From positions 1 to 64,000 of the forward strand of contig NZ_JAFBIX010000009.1 of the NCBI RefSeq assembly GCF_021531895.1: a stretch of 64,000 nucleotides of DNA, in the 5' to 3' direction. Origin of the DNA: Faecalicatena contorta (GTDB lineage Bacteria; Bacillota; Clostridia; Lachnospirales; Lachnospiraceae). Shown here one piece after another: positions 51,604-61,423 of this stretch (the stretch's first letter is position 1; each line of letters begins with the position of its first letter). A program made the position numbers and the translations under genes. The notes beneath the pieces are model-generated. The model did no database searches, was not told the DNA's origin, and saw only the letters and a list, made by a program, of their open reading frames with translations.

Positions 51604-54600
51604 TCAAAGGTTTTCAATGGGTTTTTCGATTACTTTTACACAAGATTCTCCCAAATAATTCGTCAATTTGCTCAATAAAACTTTGTCTGCACTTACATTT
51701 CTGTTTGCCGGAAGACGTTTGATTGCCTTCTCTTTTTTACAATATATGACCACAGAATCGGATCCATCGGAGTCTTTCAACAATTCCAAAAGTTCCTTCT
51801 CTTTTGATAAATACGCCTCTTTATCCGCATATTGCAACCACAATTCTCGTTTTGTCTGTTCAAATGGAACAATCGACTCACAGATCAGCTTACTTGCCGC
51901 CTCATCTTCTTCTGACACTCTTCCTTTTACAAAGACTTTGCCCTCTTCGTTCAAATATTGCTGATTCTTCTCATAGACTTTTGGGAAGATTACAACTTCC
52001 ACAGAACCTGCCAAGTCTTCCAGCGTAATAAATGCCATCGTCTGATTATTCTTCGTATATTTGATAGTCTTCGAGGTTATGATTCCACCCACGATCTCTC
52101 TGGCGCCATCGTGAACCTTCGTTCTTCCAGTCTCTTCATCCAATTGAAAATCTAAGGTTGTTCTGGAAATATTCTTCTTCCACTTTTCTTCGTATTCTTC
52201 CATTGGGTGACCACTGAGATAGATGCCCAGTACCTCTTTTTCAAACGCAAGTTTTGTCTCCTTCTCATACTCACCTACAGGAGGAAGCGGAATGTCGAAT
52301 TCAGCTTTCTGGTCATCATCAACCATATCGAACAAAGACAATTGTCCTGTCATAGAGTATTTACGCTCCTGATTCACCTGATCCAGGATCTTCACATAGA
52401 TAACCATGAACTGCTTGCGGGTTCCACCCAAACTATCAAAAGCCCCTGATTTGATGAAACTTTCTATGGTTCGTTTATTTACTTCTTTTCCTGATAATCG
52501 TTCAATAAAATCTTTCAGATTCTTGAATTCACCTCTGGCGTTCCTCTCAGCAATTATTGCATCTATGACCGGTCTGCCAATACTTTTGATTGCAGCAAGT
52601 CCATAGCGGATATTTCCATTATCTACAGAGAAACTTCCTTCGCCTTTATTTATATCCGGAGGAAGAATCTCAATGCCAAGCTGTCGGCATGTGTAGATAT
52701 ACTCTGATACTTTTCCCGGATTATCAATGACAGAGGTCATAAGCGCTGCCATAAACTCTACCGGATAATAATATTTTAACCAGGCTGTCTGATAAGATAC
52801 CACCGCATACGCAGCTGCATGAGATTTGTTAAATGCATATTTTGCGAAATCAATCATCTCATCATAAATCTTATTGGCCGTCTCCTCATCAATTCCGTTG
52901 GCGATACAGCCCGGCACCCCTTCTTCCGGATTGCCGTACACAAAGTTCTTCCGCTCACGCTCCATTACTTCGCCCTTTTTCTTAGACATCGCACGGCGCA
53001 AGAGATCACTTCGTCCCAATGTATAACCGGCCAGATCTCGTACAATCTGCATAACCTGTTCCTGATACACAATACATCCATAGGTCGGTGCAAGGATCGG
53101 CTCCAGCTGCGGACAGTCATACGTAATCGTTTCTGGATGGTTCTTTCCTTTGATATATTGTGGAATAAAATCCATCGGTCCCGGTCGGTATAAAGAGATT
53201 CCGGCAATAATATCCTCCAGATTCTGCGGCTTCAGCTCCTTCATGAAACTCTTCATTCCGCCACTTTCTAACTGGAAGATTCCGTCAGTCTTTCCTGTTC
53301 CAATCGACTCCAGGACACGTTTATCATCATAATCAATCTGATTAATATCTATCCTTTCTCCTGCGCTTTCACTTGCCAGACGCGCCGCATCCTGAATTAC
53401 CGTAAGAGTACGAAGCCCCAGAAAATCCATCTTTAAAAGGCCCAGTTCCTCCAATGTCGTCATTGTAAACTGCGCAACTACAGATCCGTCAGATCCAAGT
53501 GACAATGGTACATACTCATCTACAGATTTCTGACTGATTACGACTCCTGCCGCATGCATAGATGTATGTCTTGGAAGACCTTCCAGTCTCTTGGACATGT
53601 CAATCAATTCATGGACCCGATCATCTTCCTGATACAACTTCTTCAACTCCGGATTCATGCTCAATGCACGATCCAATGTTATATTCAGTTCTTTTGGTAT
53701 CATCTTGGCGATAGAATCCACGAACGCATAAGGCAGATCCATGACGCGTCCCACATCACGAATGACTCCCTTCGCTGCCATCGTACCGAACGTAACAATC
53801 TGAACCACCCGGTCTGAACCGTATTTTTCCACCACATAATCAATCACTTCCTGGCGCCGTTCGAAACAGAAATCCACGTCTATATCAGGCATGGATACAC
53901 GTTCCGGATTCAGAAAACGTTCAAACAGCAACTGATACTTAATCGGATCAATGCTGGTAATCTCCAGGCAATATGCCACAATACTTCCGGCTGCCGAACC
54001 ACGTCCCGGCCCCACCATAATACCATGATCCTTGGCATACTTGATAAAATCCCACACAATCAGGAAATAATCCACATAGCCCATGGACTTAATGACAGAC
54101 AATTCATATTCCAACCGATTCTTTAAAGATTCATCACCAGATGGATATCGCTTCTTGAGTCCCTGACAGCACAAATGCTGCAAATACTCCCAAGAGGTGT
54201 ATTCCTCTGGAACATCATATTTTGGAAGTTTTGTCACCCCAAACTCAATCTCTACATTACAACGGTCTGCAATCTTCTGTGTATTTTCCAAAGCCTGAAG
54301 TGCATAAGGGAATAATGTGCGCATCTCTTCTTCGGATTTGATATAATACTGTCCTCCCTCATAGCGCATACGGTTTTCATCCGAAAGTTTCTTTCCAGTC
54401 TGGATACAAAGCAGCATATCATGTGGCTTCTCATCTTCTGCATAGGTATAATGAATATCGTTAGTCGCCACCAGTTCAATTCCCGTCTCCTGCGACATTC
54501 GAAGCAACGACTGATTCACCATCTTCTGTTCTTGCATACCGTGGTCTTGTAATTCCAGGAAGAAGTTTCCCTCCCCAAATATCTTCTGATACCGAAGTGC

Positions 54601-55077
54601 TGCTTCTTTACCCTCGCTGTACATTCCACGCAGAATATTTCTCTGAACTTCCCCCGCAAGGCATGCACTCAGAGCAATGATTCCCTCATGAAATTCTTTC
54701 AGTACTTCCAGGTCTACACGGGGTTTGTAATAATATCCTTCTGTAAATCCCCTCGATACAATCTTCATCAGATTATGATATCCTAAGTCATTCTCCGCCA
54801 GCAAGACCAGATGATAATATCGTTCTTCCCCGCTTCCTGCGGCTTCTTTGTCAAAGCGTGAACCTGGTGCCACATAAACTTCACATCCCAGAATTGGCTT
54901 AATCCCCACTGCTTTTGCCGCACGGTAAAAATCAATCACTCCAAACATTACACCATGATCCGTGATAGCCACACTGTTCATCCCCAGCTCTTTCACACGG
55001 GATACGCATTCTTTTATTTTATTCGAACCGTCCAGCAGACTATATTCTGTATGGACATGAAGATGTGCAAAACTCAT
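51604..55077 (-). CDS. dnaE: DNA polymerase III subunit alpha (DnaE)
   Basis: An 1157-residue C-family polymerase. The PHP domain starts with HLHVHTEYSLLDG. The polymerase carries the catalytic pair in PDIDVDFCFERR (about residue 398) and further conserved segments HTSMHAAGVVIS and SLYRPGPMDFIPQYI. Later come helix-hairpin-helix and OB-fold regions (GGIITSKTIKYTKNNQTMAF). Length is normal. It lacks the 3'-5' exonuclease of PolC, so it is the DnaE type. Confidence 0.97.
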   Translation of the reverse strand: MSFAHLHVHTEYSLLDGSNKIKECVSRVKELGMNSVAITDHGVMFGVIDFYRAAKAVGIKPILGCEVYVAPGSRFDKEAAGSGEERYYHLVLLAENDLGYHNLMKIVSRGFTEGYYYKPRVDLEVLKEFHEGIIALSACLAGEVQRNILRGMYSEGKEAALRYQKIFGEGNFFLELQDHGMQEQKMVNQSLLRMSQETGIELVATNDIHYTYAEDEKPHDMLLCIQTGKKLSDENRMRYEGGQYYIKSEEEMRTLFPYALQALENTQKIADRCNVEIEFGVTKLPKYDVPEEYTSWEYLQHLCCQGLKKRYPSGDESLKNRLEYELSVIKSMGYVDYFLIVWDFIKYAKDHGIMVGPGRGSAAGSIVAYCLEITSIDPIKYQLLFERFLNPERVSMPDIDVDFCFERRQEVIDYVVEKYGSDRVVQIVTFGTMAAKGVIRDVGRVMDLPYAFVDSIAKMIPKELNITLDRALSMNPELKKLYQEDDRVHELIDMSKRLEGLPRHTSMHAAGVVISQKSVDEYVPLSLGSDGSVVAQFTMTTLEELGLLKMDFLGLRTLTVIQDAARLASESAGERIDINQIDYDDKRVLESIGTGKTDGIFQLESGGMKSFMKELKPQNLEDIIAGISLYRPGPMDFIPQYIKGKNHPETITYDCPQLEPILAPTYGCIVYQEQVMQIVRDLAGYTLGRSDLLRRAMSKKKGEVMERERKNFVYGNPEEGVPGCIANGIDEETANKIYDEMIDFAKYAFNKSHAAAYAVVSYQTAWLKYYYPVEFMAALMTSVIDNPGKVSEYIYTCRQLGIEILPPDINKGEGSFSVDNGNIRYGLAAIKSIGRPVIDAIIAERNARGEFKNLKDFIERLSGKEVNKRTIESFIKSGAFDSLGGTRKQFMVIYVKILDQVNQERKYSMTGQLSLFDMVDDDQKAEFDIPLPPVGEYEKETKLAFEKEVLGIYLSGHPMEEYEEKWKKNISRTTLDFQLDEETGRTKVHDGAREIVGGIITSKTIKYTKNNQTMAFITLEDLAGSVEVVIFPKVYEKNQQYLNEEGKVFVKGRVSEEDEAASKLICESIVPFEQTKRELWLQYADKEAYLSKEKELLELLKDSDGSDSVVIYCKKEKAIKRLPANRNVSADKVLLSKLTNYLGESCVKVIEKPIENL

Positions 55078-55137
55078 ACCTACTCCTTTTCCTGCTCTTT
55101 TGTATTACGCACTTCAAAAATATTTCTATATATAAGT

Positions 55138-55169
55138 AAAAGGTGCCCCTTCCGAAAGGAACACCTTCT
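55138..55169 (-). terminator. Terminator between the HPr-like gene and dnaE
   Basis: AGGTG...CCTTCC and GGAA...CACCT (55141-55166) form an imperfect stem around GAAA; on the minus strand the tail is T-rich. It separates the upstream small gene from dnaE. Confidence 0.65.
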
Positions 55170-55189
55170 GTCTGCATTCACGTAAGATT

Positions 55190-55426
55190 CTACTCACCAT
55201 CAACCATGAATTTCACTAATCTATCAATATCTTCCTTCTCATATGCAATAAGCTCTAATTCCGGAATCTCGCCATTTGAAAAGATATTTGCCATGGATAC
55301 GTACTGAGACAGCTTAGATTTTAAATTCAATCTGTCACCTTCGCCAGTTACTAATTCTACTCTTCCCTTACACTCATCAACTGCATTAAAAAACTTTTCA
55401 ATGTTTGTAATATTCTGTACTTTCAT
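55190..55426 (-). CDS. Small conserved protein, possibly HPr-like
   Basis: A 78-residue protein beginning with an N-terminal NITNIEKFFNAVDECKG, then RLNLKSKLSQYVSM and ELELIAYEKEDIDRLVKFM. The order of a strand-helix with a Lys-Ser, followed by a strand and terminal helix, resembles the HPr-like protein at 14232-14462, without the active-site His. The relation is weak and from pattern only. It has AAGGAGA before the ATG. Function unknown. Confidence 0.6.
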   Translation of the reverse strand: MKVQNITNIEKFFNAVDECKGRVELVTGEGDRLNLKSKLSQYVSMANIFSNGEIPELELIAYEKEDIDRLVKFMVDGE

Positions 55427-55472
55427 CTCACTATCTCCTTTTTACGTTATATTCCTTCGCCCCTATTATAAC

Positions 55473-56312
55473 CTATTTCTTTCGAATTTCAATATGTTTT
55501 TCGCTAATTTGTATCTTTCCTTCTTTTAGTAAACGTCCCACTGCACGCTTGAATGCATTTTTACTTAACCCGAATTCTTTCTTGATTAATTCCGGTTCCG
55601 CCTTATCTGTAAATGGCAGGCTGCCACCATAAGCTTCCATGCGTTTCATGATCAAATCTGCATCTGCATCCATCTGAAGAAATGCTTTCTCACGCACACT
55701 TAAGTCAAGCTTCCCATCTTCCTTCACCTTCACGACTCTTGCATGTACATGGTCTCCGACTCTCAGCTTTCCAAAAGCTTCTCGCTTCGGAATCAATGCG
55801 GAATAACGATTATCTACTGCCACAAATACACCAAAATTATCACTGATCTCATAGACTGTTCCTTCCACTTGATCATCCTTCTGATATGGCGAATCACTCT
55901 GCAGTCTATCGTAGACCTTCATAGTCGCACACAGTCTTCCTGACTTATCAATATAAAGGGCAACAAGCACTTCGTCCCCTTTCTTTATCTTTGCAGTCTG
56001 CTCCCTGAACGGCAATAAAAGATCTTTCTCCAATCCCCAGTCAAGAAATGCTCCAATCCTTCCAGTATCTACTACACGAAGCACGGTAAGTTCCCCCAAT
56101 GTAATCTTTGGTTCACTGGTTGTTGCGATCAATCGGTCGGACGAGTCTTTGTATAAAAATACTTCGACCGGATCACCGATTTCTATTCCGCGCGGAACCT
56201 GCTTTTTGGGAAGAAGTACCTTCTCCTGGCTATTTCCAAGATACACACCAAATTCTACTTCCTTTACTACCATCAATCTTACTTTTTTCCCCAGATTATC
56301 TGTTAATGCCAT
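55473..56312 (-). CDS. cvfB: S1 RNA-binding domain protein, CvfB-like
   Basis: A 279-residue protein with three or four S1-type beta barrels (for example LRVVDTGRIGAFLDWGLEKD and VYEISDNFGVFVAVDNRYSA) and a C-terminal winged helix (LSKNAFKRAVGRLLKEGKI), the plan of CvfB/YitL. It binds RNA and affects virulence and translation in some Firmicutes. AAGGAGG precedes the start. Its promoter is almost identical to the one before ispE. Confidence 0.88.
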   Translation of the reverse strand: MALTDNLGKKVRLMVVKEVEFGVYLGNSQEKVLLPKKQVPRGIEIGDPVEVFLYKDSSDRLIATTSEPKITLGELTVLRVVDTGRIGAFLDWGLEKDLLLPFREQTAKIKKGDEVLVALYIDKSGRLCATMKVYDRLQSDSPYQKDDQVEGTVYEISDNFGVFVAVDNRYSALIPKREAFGKLRVGDHVHARVVKVKEDGKLDLSVREKAFLQMDADADLIMKRMEAYGGSLPFTDKAEPELIKKEFGLSKNAFKRAVGRLLKEGKIQISEKHIEIRKK

Positions 56313-56318
56313 GACTGC

Positions 56319-56384
56319 CTCCTTGCATCTTGTATACAGTGTTATTATAGTATACTTTTGTTTTGTCCAAAAATCAATATCTTA
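56319..56384 (-). promoter_or_regulatory. cvfB promoter with paired GTATAC operators (copy A of shared module)
   Basis: On the minus strand TTGATT (56372-56377) and TATACT (56349-56354) are 17 bp apart. GTATAC palindromes lie over the -10 (56350-56355) and at 56332-56337 within TGTATACA. The whole 66-bp block matches the ispE-gntR promoter at 62988-63053 at about 58 positions by eye. A GTATAC core is typical of FCD-subfamily GntR operators. Confidence 0.65.
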
Positions 56385-56404
56385 ATTTTTCAGTTTTATA
56401 GAAC

Positions 56405-56453
56405 AAAAAACAGCTTTCTGCTCTTCTCAATTTCAAGCAGAAAGCTGTTTTTT
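56405..56453. terminator. Strong terminator after the truncated permease
   Basis: AAAAAACAGCTTTCTGCT (56405-56422) pairs perfectly with AGCAGAAAGCTGTTTTTT (56436-56453). It lies at the end of the permease remnant and insulates the cvfB promoter. Confidence 0.92.
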
Positions 56454-57018
56454 ATTTCATTCCACTTAATGCAACACTTTGCACGAATTGTTTTTGGAAC
56501 AATAAAAAAACTATTATTATTGGACACATGATCATTGCAGCTGCGGCCATTGTTGTTGTAATATCTGTCGAATACTGATTTGAAAAGATCGCTAAAGCCA
56601 ACGGTAATGTCATCTTATCAATATCATTCAGCATAATTAATGGACTCAGGTAATCATTCCATATACCTAATGCAGTAAAAATCCCAAGAGCTCCTATTGC
56701 TGGTTTTATATTAGACAGAATCACATGCCAATATATTCTCCATGAATTTGCCCCATCTATTTTCGCTGCTTCACAAAGGCTGTCAGGAATATCTGCAATA
56801 AACTGCCTGCTTAAGTAGATACCAAACGCACTGATGAGATTAGGGACGATCAAAGCCCACAATGTATTAAAAAGCCCCATTTTCTGTATCATAAGATACT
56901 GCGGAATCATTGTCACCTGTCCTGGCACCATCATTGTTGATAAAAGAAGCACAAATAAAACCTTTTTATATTTAAATTCATACTTTGCAAAAATAAATCC
57001 AATTAATGTGCTGGTAAA
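56452..57018 (-). pseudogene. Truncated MalG-type sugar ABC permease
   Basis: The frame encodes the last two-thirds of a MalG-type permease: VPGQVTMIPQYLMIQKMG, the EAA loop SLCEAAKIDGANSWRIYWHV, and a normal C-terminus. Upstream the similarity continues without a start (STLIGFIFAKYEFKYKK) until about 57018, where it meets, head-on, the broken DUF4091 gene of the opposite strand. The N-terminal third and partner genes are missing, so it is a remnant of a lost transport locus. Confidence 0.8.
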
Positions 57019-57021
57019 AAG

Positions 57022-57591
57022 GATGCCTTATCCAGCTATGAATTTTATAAACACGGACTCGTTGACAAACCAGTTCCTGGCAATGATGAGATTGACCTGT
57101 TCTTCCAGAATGGTCTGACTGATATGTGGGTATATTATTGTACCGCACAATGTGTTGATGTAAGCAATCGCTTTATGTCTATGCCTTCTGCCCGGAATCG
57201 AATCTATGGTATTCAGATCTATAAGTACGATATTATCGGAATTCTTCATTGGGGATATAACTTTTATTACGACCACTATTCAACGATGTGTCTTGACCCT
57301 TATGCGGTCACAGATGCCGGTCACGCATTTCCTTCCGGGGATGCATTTCTTGTATATCCTGGTTCTGACGGACTGCCAAAAGAATCGATCCGTATGATGG
57401 TACATTACGAAGCTCTATGCGACTACCGCGCTTTGAAATTATTAGAGTCTCTTACAGATAAAGAATTCGTACTTCATCTGATTGAAGACGAACTGAGTGA
57501 GCCGTTAACTTTCACTACATTCCCTAAATCCGATTTCTACCTCATATCTCTCAGAAACAGGGTAAATGCAGAAATAGCAAAAAGGAGCTAA
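57022..57591 (+). pseudogene. DUF4091 protein, C-terminal fragment
   Basis: The plus strand is open from about 57022 and reads DALSSYEFYKHGLVDKP, then MWVYYCTAQ, RFMSMPSARNRIYGIQIYKY, HWGYNFYYD, FPSGDAFLVYPGSDGLPKES, the conserved tail of DUF4091 (glycoside-hydrolase-like) proteins. The N-terminal part is cut off at the junction with the permease fragment. An ATG at 57124 exists but lies inside the conserved domain, so a functional protein is unlikely. Confidence 0.78.
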
Positions 57592-57603
57592 TTGCTCCTT
57601 TTC
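57581..57603. terminator. Short terminator between DUF4091 remnant and acyltransferase
   Basis: AAAGGAGC (57581-57588) and GCTCCTTT (57594-57601) with a 5-base loop and T-rich tail; it overlaps both stop codons. Confidence 0.7.
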
Positions 57604-58412
57604 ATAACTCCCAATGCTATTCCTACTTTTTTTCCTTCAAGTAAAAATTTTTTCAGATTTTTCTGTAAACGAGTATCTTCCGAATACTCGTTTTTATCTT
57701 CCTTTATGATTCCATATACCCTTTGTTCTGCTAATGGGAACATATATTGAATATCCAGGATCTCAAATCTTTTCTGGAACTTCAGGATGTTACTCGTTTC
57801 ATCCAACAATTCATATAATGCCGGAGATGTCAGCCATGAAGAACAAGTATATAATTTGTATTCTTCCGGGAAGAATTTTTCCGCAAGTGCAAAAGATTCA
57901 TCACACGCTTCCGGCAAAAGTGGTCCACCTTCCGGAATATGGACTCCTATCACCTTTTCTCCCTTTTTCACAACGCCGCCAGAATACTGGATATCTTCTT
58001 CCAGAATAATCTTTTCAAATTCAAGTCTTCCCAGACGGAATACTTTCATCTCATATAATCGCTCATACCATCTTGCCTCGACCATTCCATAGATACCATA
58101 ATATTTTTTACACCACTTACACCAGATAGTCAGGTCATAAAATGTATCATAATATATTTTTTCTGAAATATTATTTTCTAAAAAAACAGGTTTCATCTTC
58201 AGTGCAAATCTAATATATAGATATAATGTTCTTAATTTCTGATCTTCTCGCAGTTCCAACTGTGAAAAAAAATCATCTCTGTCATTTTGGAACCGTTTCT
58301 CCCACTCTGCCAGCTCCTCTTCTGTCATCTGAAACCGCAATACTTCATCAACTGCACCCGAAGGCAGGTGTATACGTTCCATAAACTCCTCAATTGTATC
58401 TGTTGTTCTCAT
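57588..58412 (-). CDS. Acyltransferase-domain protein (DUF5596-like)
   Basis: A 274-residue protein resembling the acyltransferase-domain (DUF5596) proteins of Lachnospiraceae, with CKWCKKYYGIYGMVEARWY and GEKVIGVHIPEGGPL in the middle. No catalytic residues can be named with confidence. The ATG at 58412 overlaps the stop of the uroporphyrinogen-decarboxylase-type remnant as ATGA, indicating former coupling. Proteins of this type often travel with methyltransferase/URO-D genes. The gene itself looks intact. Confidence 0.6.
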   Translation of the reverse strand: MRTTDTIEEFMERIHLPSGAVDEVLRFQMTEEELAEWEKRFQNDRDDFFSQLELREDQKLRTLYLYIRFALKMKPVFLENNISEKIYYDTFYDLTIWCKWCKKYYGIYGMVEARWYERLYEMKVFRLGRLEFEKIILEEDIQYSGGVVKKGEKVIGVHIPEGGPLLPEACDESFALAEKFFPEEYKLYTCSSWLTSPALYELLDETSNILKFQKRFEILDIQYMFPLAEQRVYGIIKEDKNEYSEDTRLQKNLKKFLLEGKKVGIALGVMKRSN

Positions 58413-58743
58413 TCCTTTATCTTCCAACCTTTCACAATGTCTATTACCATATTCAGGTTCTCTATTGGAGTATTGATTGGACAATCACATCCGAAAGACG
58501 GCATAAAGTTTTTATGCCCCTCCATACTGTCCAGCAACTCTTCGGTTTTTCTTCGGACTTCTTCAGGTGTACCCTGAAGCATCGTTTTCACCGGGTCAAT
58601 ATTCCCTTCTGTTTATCCCCATCTTCAAAGATCTGATACATTGTATAGGGTACTAACTGGAGCCCCATTCCTCCCATTTGAGGATATAAGACTCGTCGCT
58701 TTTGCCTGGTCAAATAATTATCTATTACATCCACCTTTTCCAT
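58409..58743 (-). pseudogene. URO-D family gene with internal deletion
   Basis: The 3' part (NIDPVKTMLQGTPEEVRRKT, SFGCDCPINTPIENLNMVID) is the C-terminus of a uroporphyrinogen-decarboxylase-type (MtaA/CmuA-like) methyltransferase. The 5' part starts at ATG 58743 (MEKVDVIDNYLTRQKRR, MGGMGLQLVPYTMYQIFEDG) and is in another frame, ending at 58588. About 200 or more residues expected between are missing. I read it as one gene collapsed by an internal deletion; identity of the 5' part with the same gene is inference. Confidence 0.7.
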
Positions 58744-58766
58744 CAAAGACTGATTCCTTCCGTATT

Positions 58767-59483
58767 TTATTTTAATTCCACTACTGCATAAGGTTTCCCT
58801 TTTTCATTGCATAATTCAATCACGGTACGATCTTCTTCATAAGCTGTCCTTGGACAGATTACATCTCCATATACCGCAGACTTCTTATATTCTACTCTGA
58901 GCTGCCGAACTTCCATTGGTTCCTTCAGTACTTCCAGTGCCATCTGCACATACTGACAGTTGTTCACATGCTCATTGGTATCAATATGATATTTTCTTAC
59001 CGGAAATGGTGTATTCTCTATTGTCTCTTTCGGAAGATTGATCTTCCTCGGCGCATATTCCATTTCTAATGGCTCCTCTGATCCATAGAGTGCGATTTCT
59101 TGTTCATCCGGCTTTACAGGCCTGCCTTTCTCCATATCCATGTACACCCATACAGAATTCGCATATGCCACATTCTGCTTTCCTGCATCCTGCATACAAA
59201 AATTACGAATCCCATACAGCCCCTGAAACTCGGTCGCCCAGGTGCTGACACTTACTGGCTCTCCCATCATCGGATAACGCTCTACAATCACTTGCCAGGC
59301 CGATAGAATCCATGCTCGTTTATGTTTTGCACAGTAATCAATCCCTACCCCGAGACTCTCCGAATGAAAGGTACTGCAATCCTGAAAATAATTAATAATT
59401 CCCGGCAATGTAATCCGCTTCGTATGATCTACTTCACTGAATCGGATTCTGCTTTCAAATGTATACTTATGATTCTTTTGCAC
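58767..59483 (-). CDS. Acyl-ACP thioesterase (FatA/FatB-like)
   Basis: A 238-residue double hot-dog thioesterase that releases fatty acids from acyl carrier protein. Landmarks: FSEVDHTKRITLPGIINYFQD, the N-terminal helix GIDYCAKHKRAWILS, and the catalytic-type HIDTNEHVNNCQYV (about residue 160). The GTG start lies inside the end of the CDF gene (17-bp overlap) after GGAG. It may modulate membrane lipid chain supply. Confidence 0.9.
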   Translation of the reverse strand: MQKNHKYTFESRIRFSEVDHTKRITLPGIINYFQDCSTFHSESLGVGIDYCAKHKRAWILSAWQVIVERYPMMGEPVSVSTWATEFQGLYGIRNFCMQDAGKQNVAYANSVWVYMDMEKGRPVKPDEQEIALYGSEEPLEMEYAPRKINLPKETIENTPFPVRKYHIDTNEHVNNCQYVQMALEVLKEPMEVRQLRVEYKKSAVYGDVICPRTAYEEDRTVIELCNEKGKPYAVVELK

Positions 59484-60654
59484 TGGCTACATAACTCCTT
59501 TCCAACGTAATGACACACTGATATCTGTGATCAACAATCTGCAGAAGCTTAATCAATGTCATACGCAATTCATCCTGCTTCTTCTTGTCATATTCAAATG
59601 GTACAACCATGTCGAAGATCAGATTCACCTGTTCTTTTCCATCAACCATACGGAAATCATGAATAGAAACCGCAGGATCCAAAGCTTCCAGCGTCTGTTC
59701 TACCTGCTCCCGGACTTGTAATACATACGTATCCTTTGTCTCAATCGGATCCATATGGATGACCAGAAAGATTCCCAGATTCTTGATTGCATCTCTCTCA
59801 ATCCGGTCAATAATCTCATGCGACACTTCAATATCCACATCGTTCGGTACTTCTGCATGAATAGATGCCATACTTCTCCCCGGTCCATAATTATGTACGA
59901 TCAGATCATGACTTCCGACAATTTCATCATAACCCTCTACGAAATTCGTAATTCTCTCATATTCTTCCGGATCTACCGCTTCTCCGATCAATGGTTCCAA
60001 TGTATCTCTCGCAATTCCAACTCCGGCCCACATAACAACCAATGACACGCCAATTCCCACAAAGCCGTCAATATTAATGCCCGTAACTTTCCAAAACAGA
60101 ATCGCCAGAATGGTCGCAGATGTGGTGATAACATCTCCCATGGCATCTGCCGCCGTTGCCAACATAACTTTGGAATTGATCTTGTTGCCTAATGTTCTAT
60201 TAAAATACCCCATCCATAATTTTACCCCAATGGACAAGATCAGGATAATAATCGATACCAGCTGAAATTTTAACTCTTCTGGTTCGCGTATCTTTCCAAT
60301 CGAATCCTTAAAAAATGTAAATCCAACCTGAAGTACCAAAAATGCAACAATCAATGCCGCAATATATTCGATTCTTCCATGTCCAAAAGGATGGTCTTCA
60401 TCTGCTGGCTTACTGGCCATCTTCACCCCGACCAGTCCGATGATCGAGGACCCTGCATCTGACAGATTATTAAATGCATCCGCCATAACTGCGATACTAT
60501 GCAGGAAGAATCCGATCATCCATTTCACCGCAAATAAAAAAACATTACAAAAGATGCCTACCACACTCGCCAACACACCATAGGCGGTACGGACAGACAC
60601 CTTTTCCGTCTCTTCGTAATTCTTTACAAAATGTCTTACTAAAAACTCAGTCAT
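59467..60654 (-). CDS. Cation diffusion facilitator transporter
   Basis: A 395-residue CDF exporter with six membrane segments and the metal site pattern HSIAVMADAFNNLSDAGSS and LATAADAMGDVITT (the HxxxD/DxxxD pair in helices 2 and 5), then a cytoplasmic domain with HDLIVHNYGPGRSMASIHAEV and a C-terminal extension. It exports zinc, manganese or iron. Metal is not determined. It is the first gene of a pair with the thioesterase. Confidence 0.93.
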   Translation of the reverse strand: MTEFLVRHFVKNYEETEKVSVRTAYGVLASVVGIFCNVFLFAVKWMIGFFLHSIAVMADAFNNLSDAGSSIIGLVGVKMASKPADEDHPFGHGRIEYIAALIVAFLVLQVGFTFFKDSIGKIREPEELKFQLVSIIILILSIGVKLWMGYFNRTLGNKINSKVMLATAADAMGDVITTSATILAILFWKVTGINIDGFVGIGVSLVVMWAGVGIARDTLEPLIGEAVDPEEYERITNFVEGYDEIVGSHDLIVHNYGPGRSMASIHAEVPNDVDIEVSHEIIDRIERDAIKNLGIFLVIHMDPIETKDTYVLQVREQVEQTLEALDPAVSIHDFRMVDGKEQVNLIFDMVVPFEYDKKKQDELRMTLIKLLQIVDHRYQCVITLERSYVASAKES

Positions 60655-60675
60655 ATAACTGCCTCCGTGTTTCTT

Positions 60676-61359
60676 CTATTTTTCTTCTGAGGCATCTCCG
60701 AAGAAAAACCATTTTATCTTAAAGTCTGAAGTGGCCGTGACCATCTCATATTCCTCAGCCGTCAGCGCCTTCTTTAATTCTTTTTTCCCATCTTCACTGA
60801 CTACTGCACATGTTGCATTGGTAAAACATAAATTAGGATATAGAACGCACCACCAGTTATGACCTTCTGCCTCGCCCAATCTGATGCGAAGAGCCTCATA
60901 CCACCCTTCCGGAAAGAGGACATCGCCATAACGCTTATCTGGGAAATAGCATGTTGTCACCTCTGCCTTTGCAAGGTAATCATATCCTTCTTTTTCAAGT
61001 ACTTTATCGGCAACCTCTTCCAATTCTGTCAGATGTTGCTGCGCCCACTCCTTTGTTTTCTGTGCACTCATTTCTCCTTCCGTCTTATCAGACATACTCT
61101 CTTTCATATATTCCAACACCGCATCTCTGACTTGCAATTTCACCTTCTGATCTTCTTCACTGTCACTGTTCGCCAATACATGAAAACGGAACACTTCTTT
61201 CGCAAGCTGTTCCTGTGTCTGAGATACCTTAGCATTCACCTGCTCCATTCTATGACAGGAAAATGTAACGGTTATAATGAATGCAATACAGATTCCCAAT
61301 ATTGTACAGATCCACTGCTTGATTCTATATTTCGGATAAAATTCTCTGTGAAGATTCAT
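60676..61359 (-). CDS. spoIIR: Stage II sporulation protein R
   Basis: A 227-residue SpoIIR: one N-terminal membrane helix (ICTILGICIAFIITVTF) then the conserved RFHVLANSDSEEDQ and PEGWYEALRIRLGEAEGHNWWCVLYPNLCF, a secreted forespore signal that triggers pro-sigma-E processing. Its presence confirms the sporulation ability of the lineage. Adjacent genes are unrelated. Confidence 0.95.
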   Translation of the reverse strand: MNLHREFYPKYRIKQWICTILGICIAFIITVTFSCHRMEQVNAKVSQTQEQLAKEVFRFHVLANSDSEEDQKVKLQVRDAVLEYMKESMSDKTEGEMSAQKTKEWAQQHLTELEEVADKVLEKEGYDYLAKAEVTTCYFPDKRYGDVLFPEGWYEALRIRLGEAEGHNWWCVLYPNLCFTNATCAVVSEDGKKELKKALTAEEYEMVTATSDFKIKWFFFGDASEEK

Positions 61360-61423
61360 ATGTATCAGACCTCCTTCTATGTTATCAGAAGTGTTAACAT
61401 ATGAATCTTCATTTATTCAGATA

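Noticed and set aside
57124-57591. Intact small gene starting at ATG 57124
   Set aside because: Similarity to DUF4091 continues upstream of this ATG to the junction, so it is a truncated gene, not a complete small protein.
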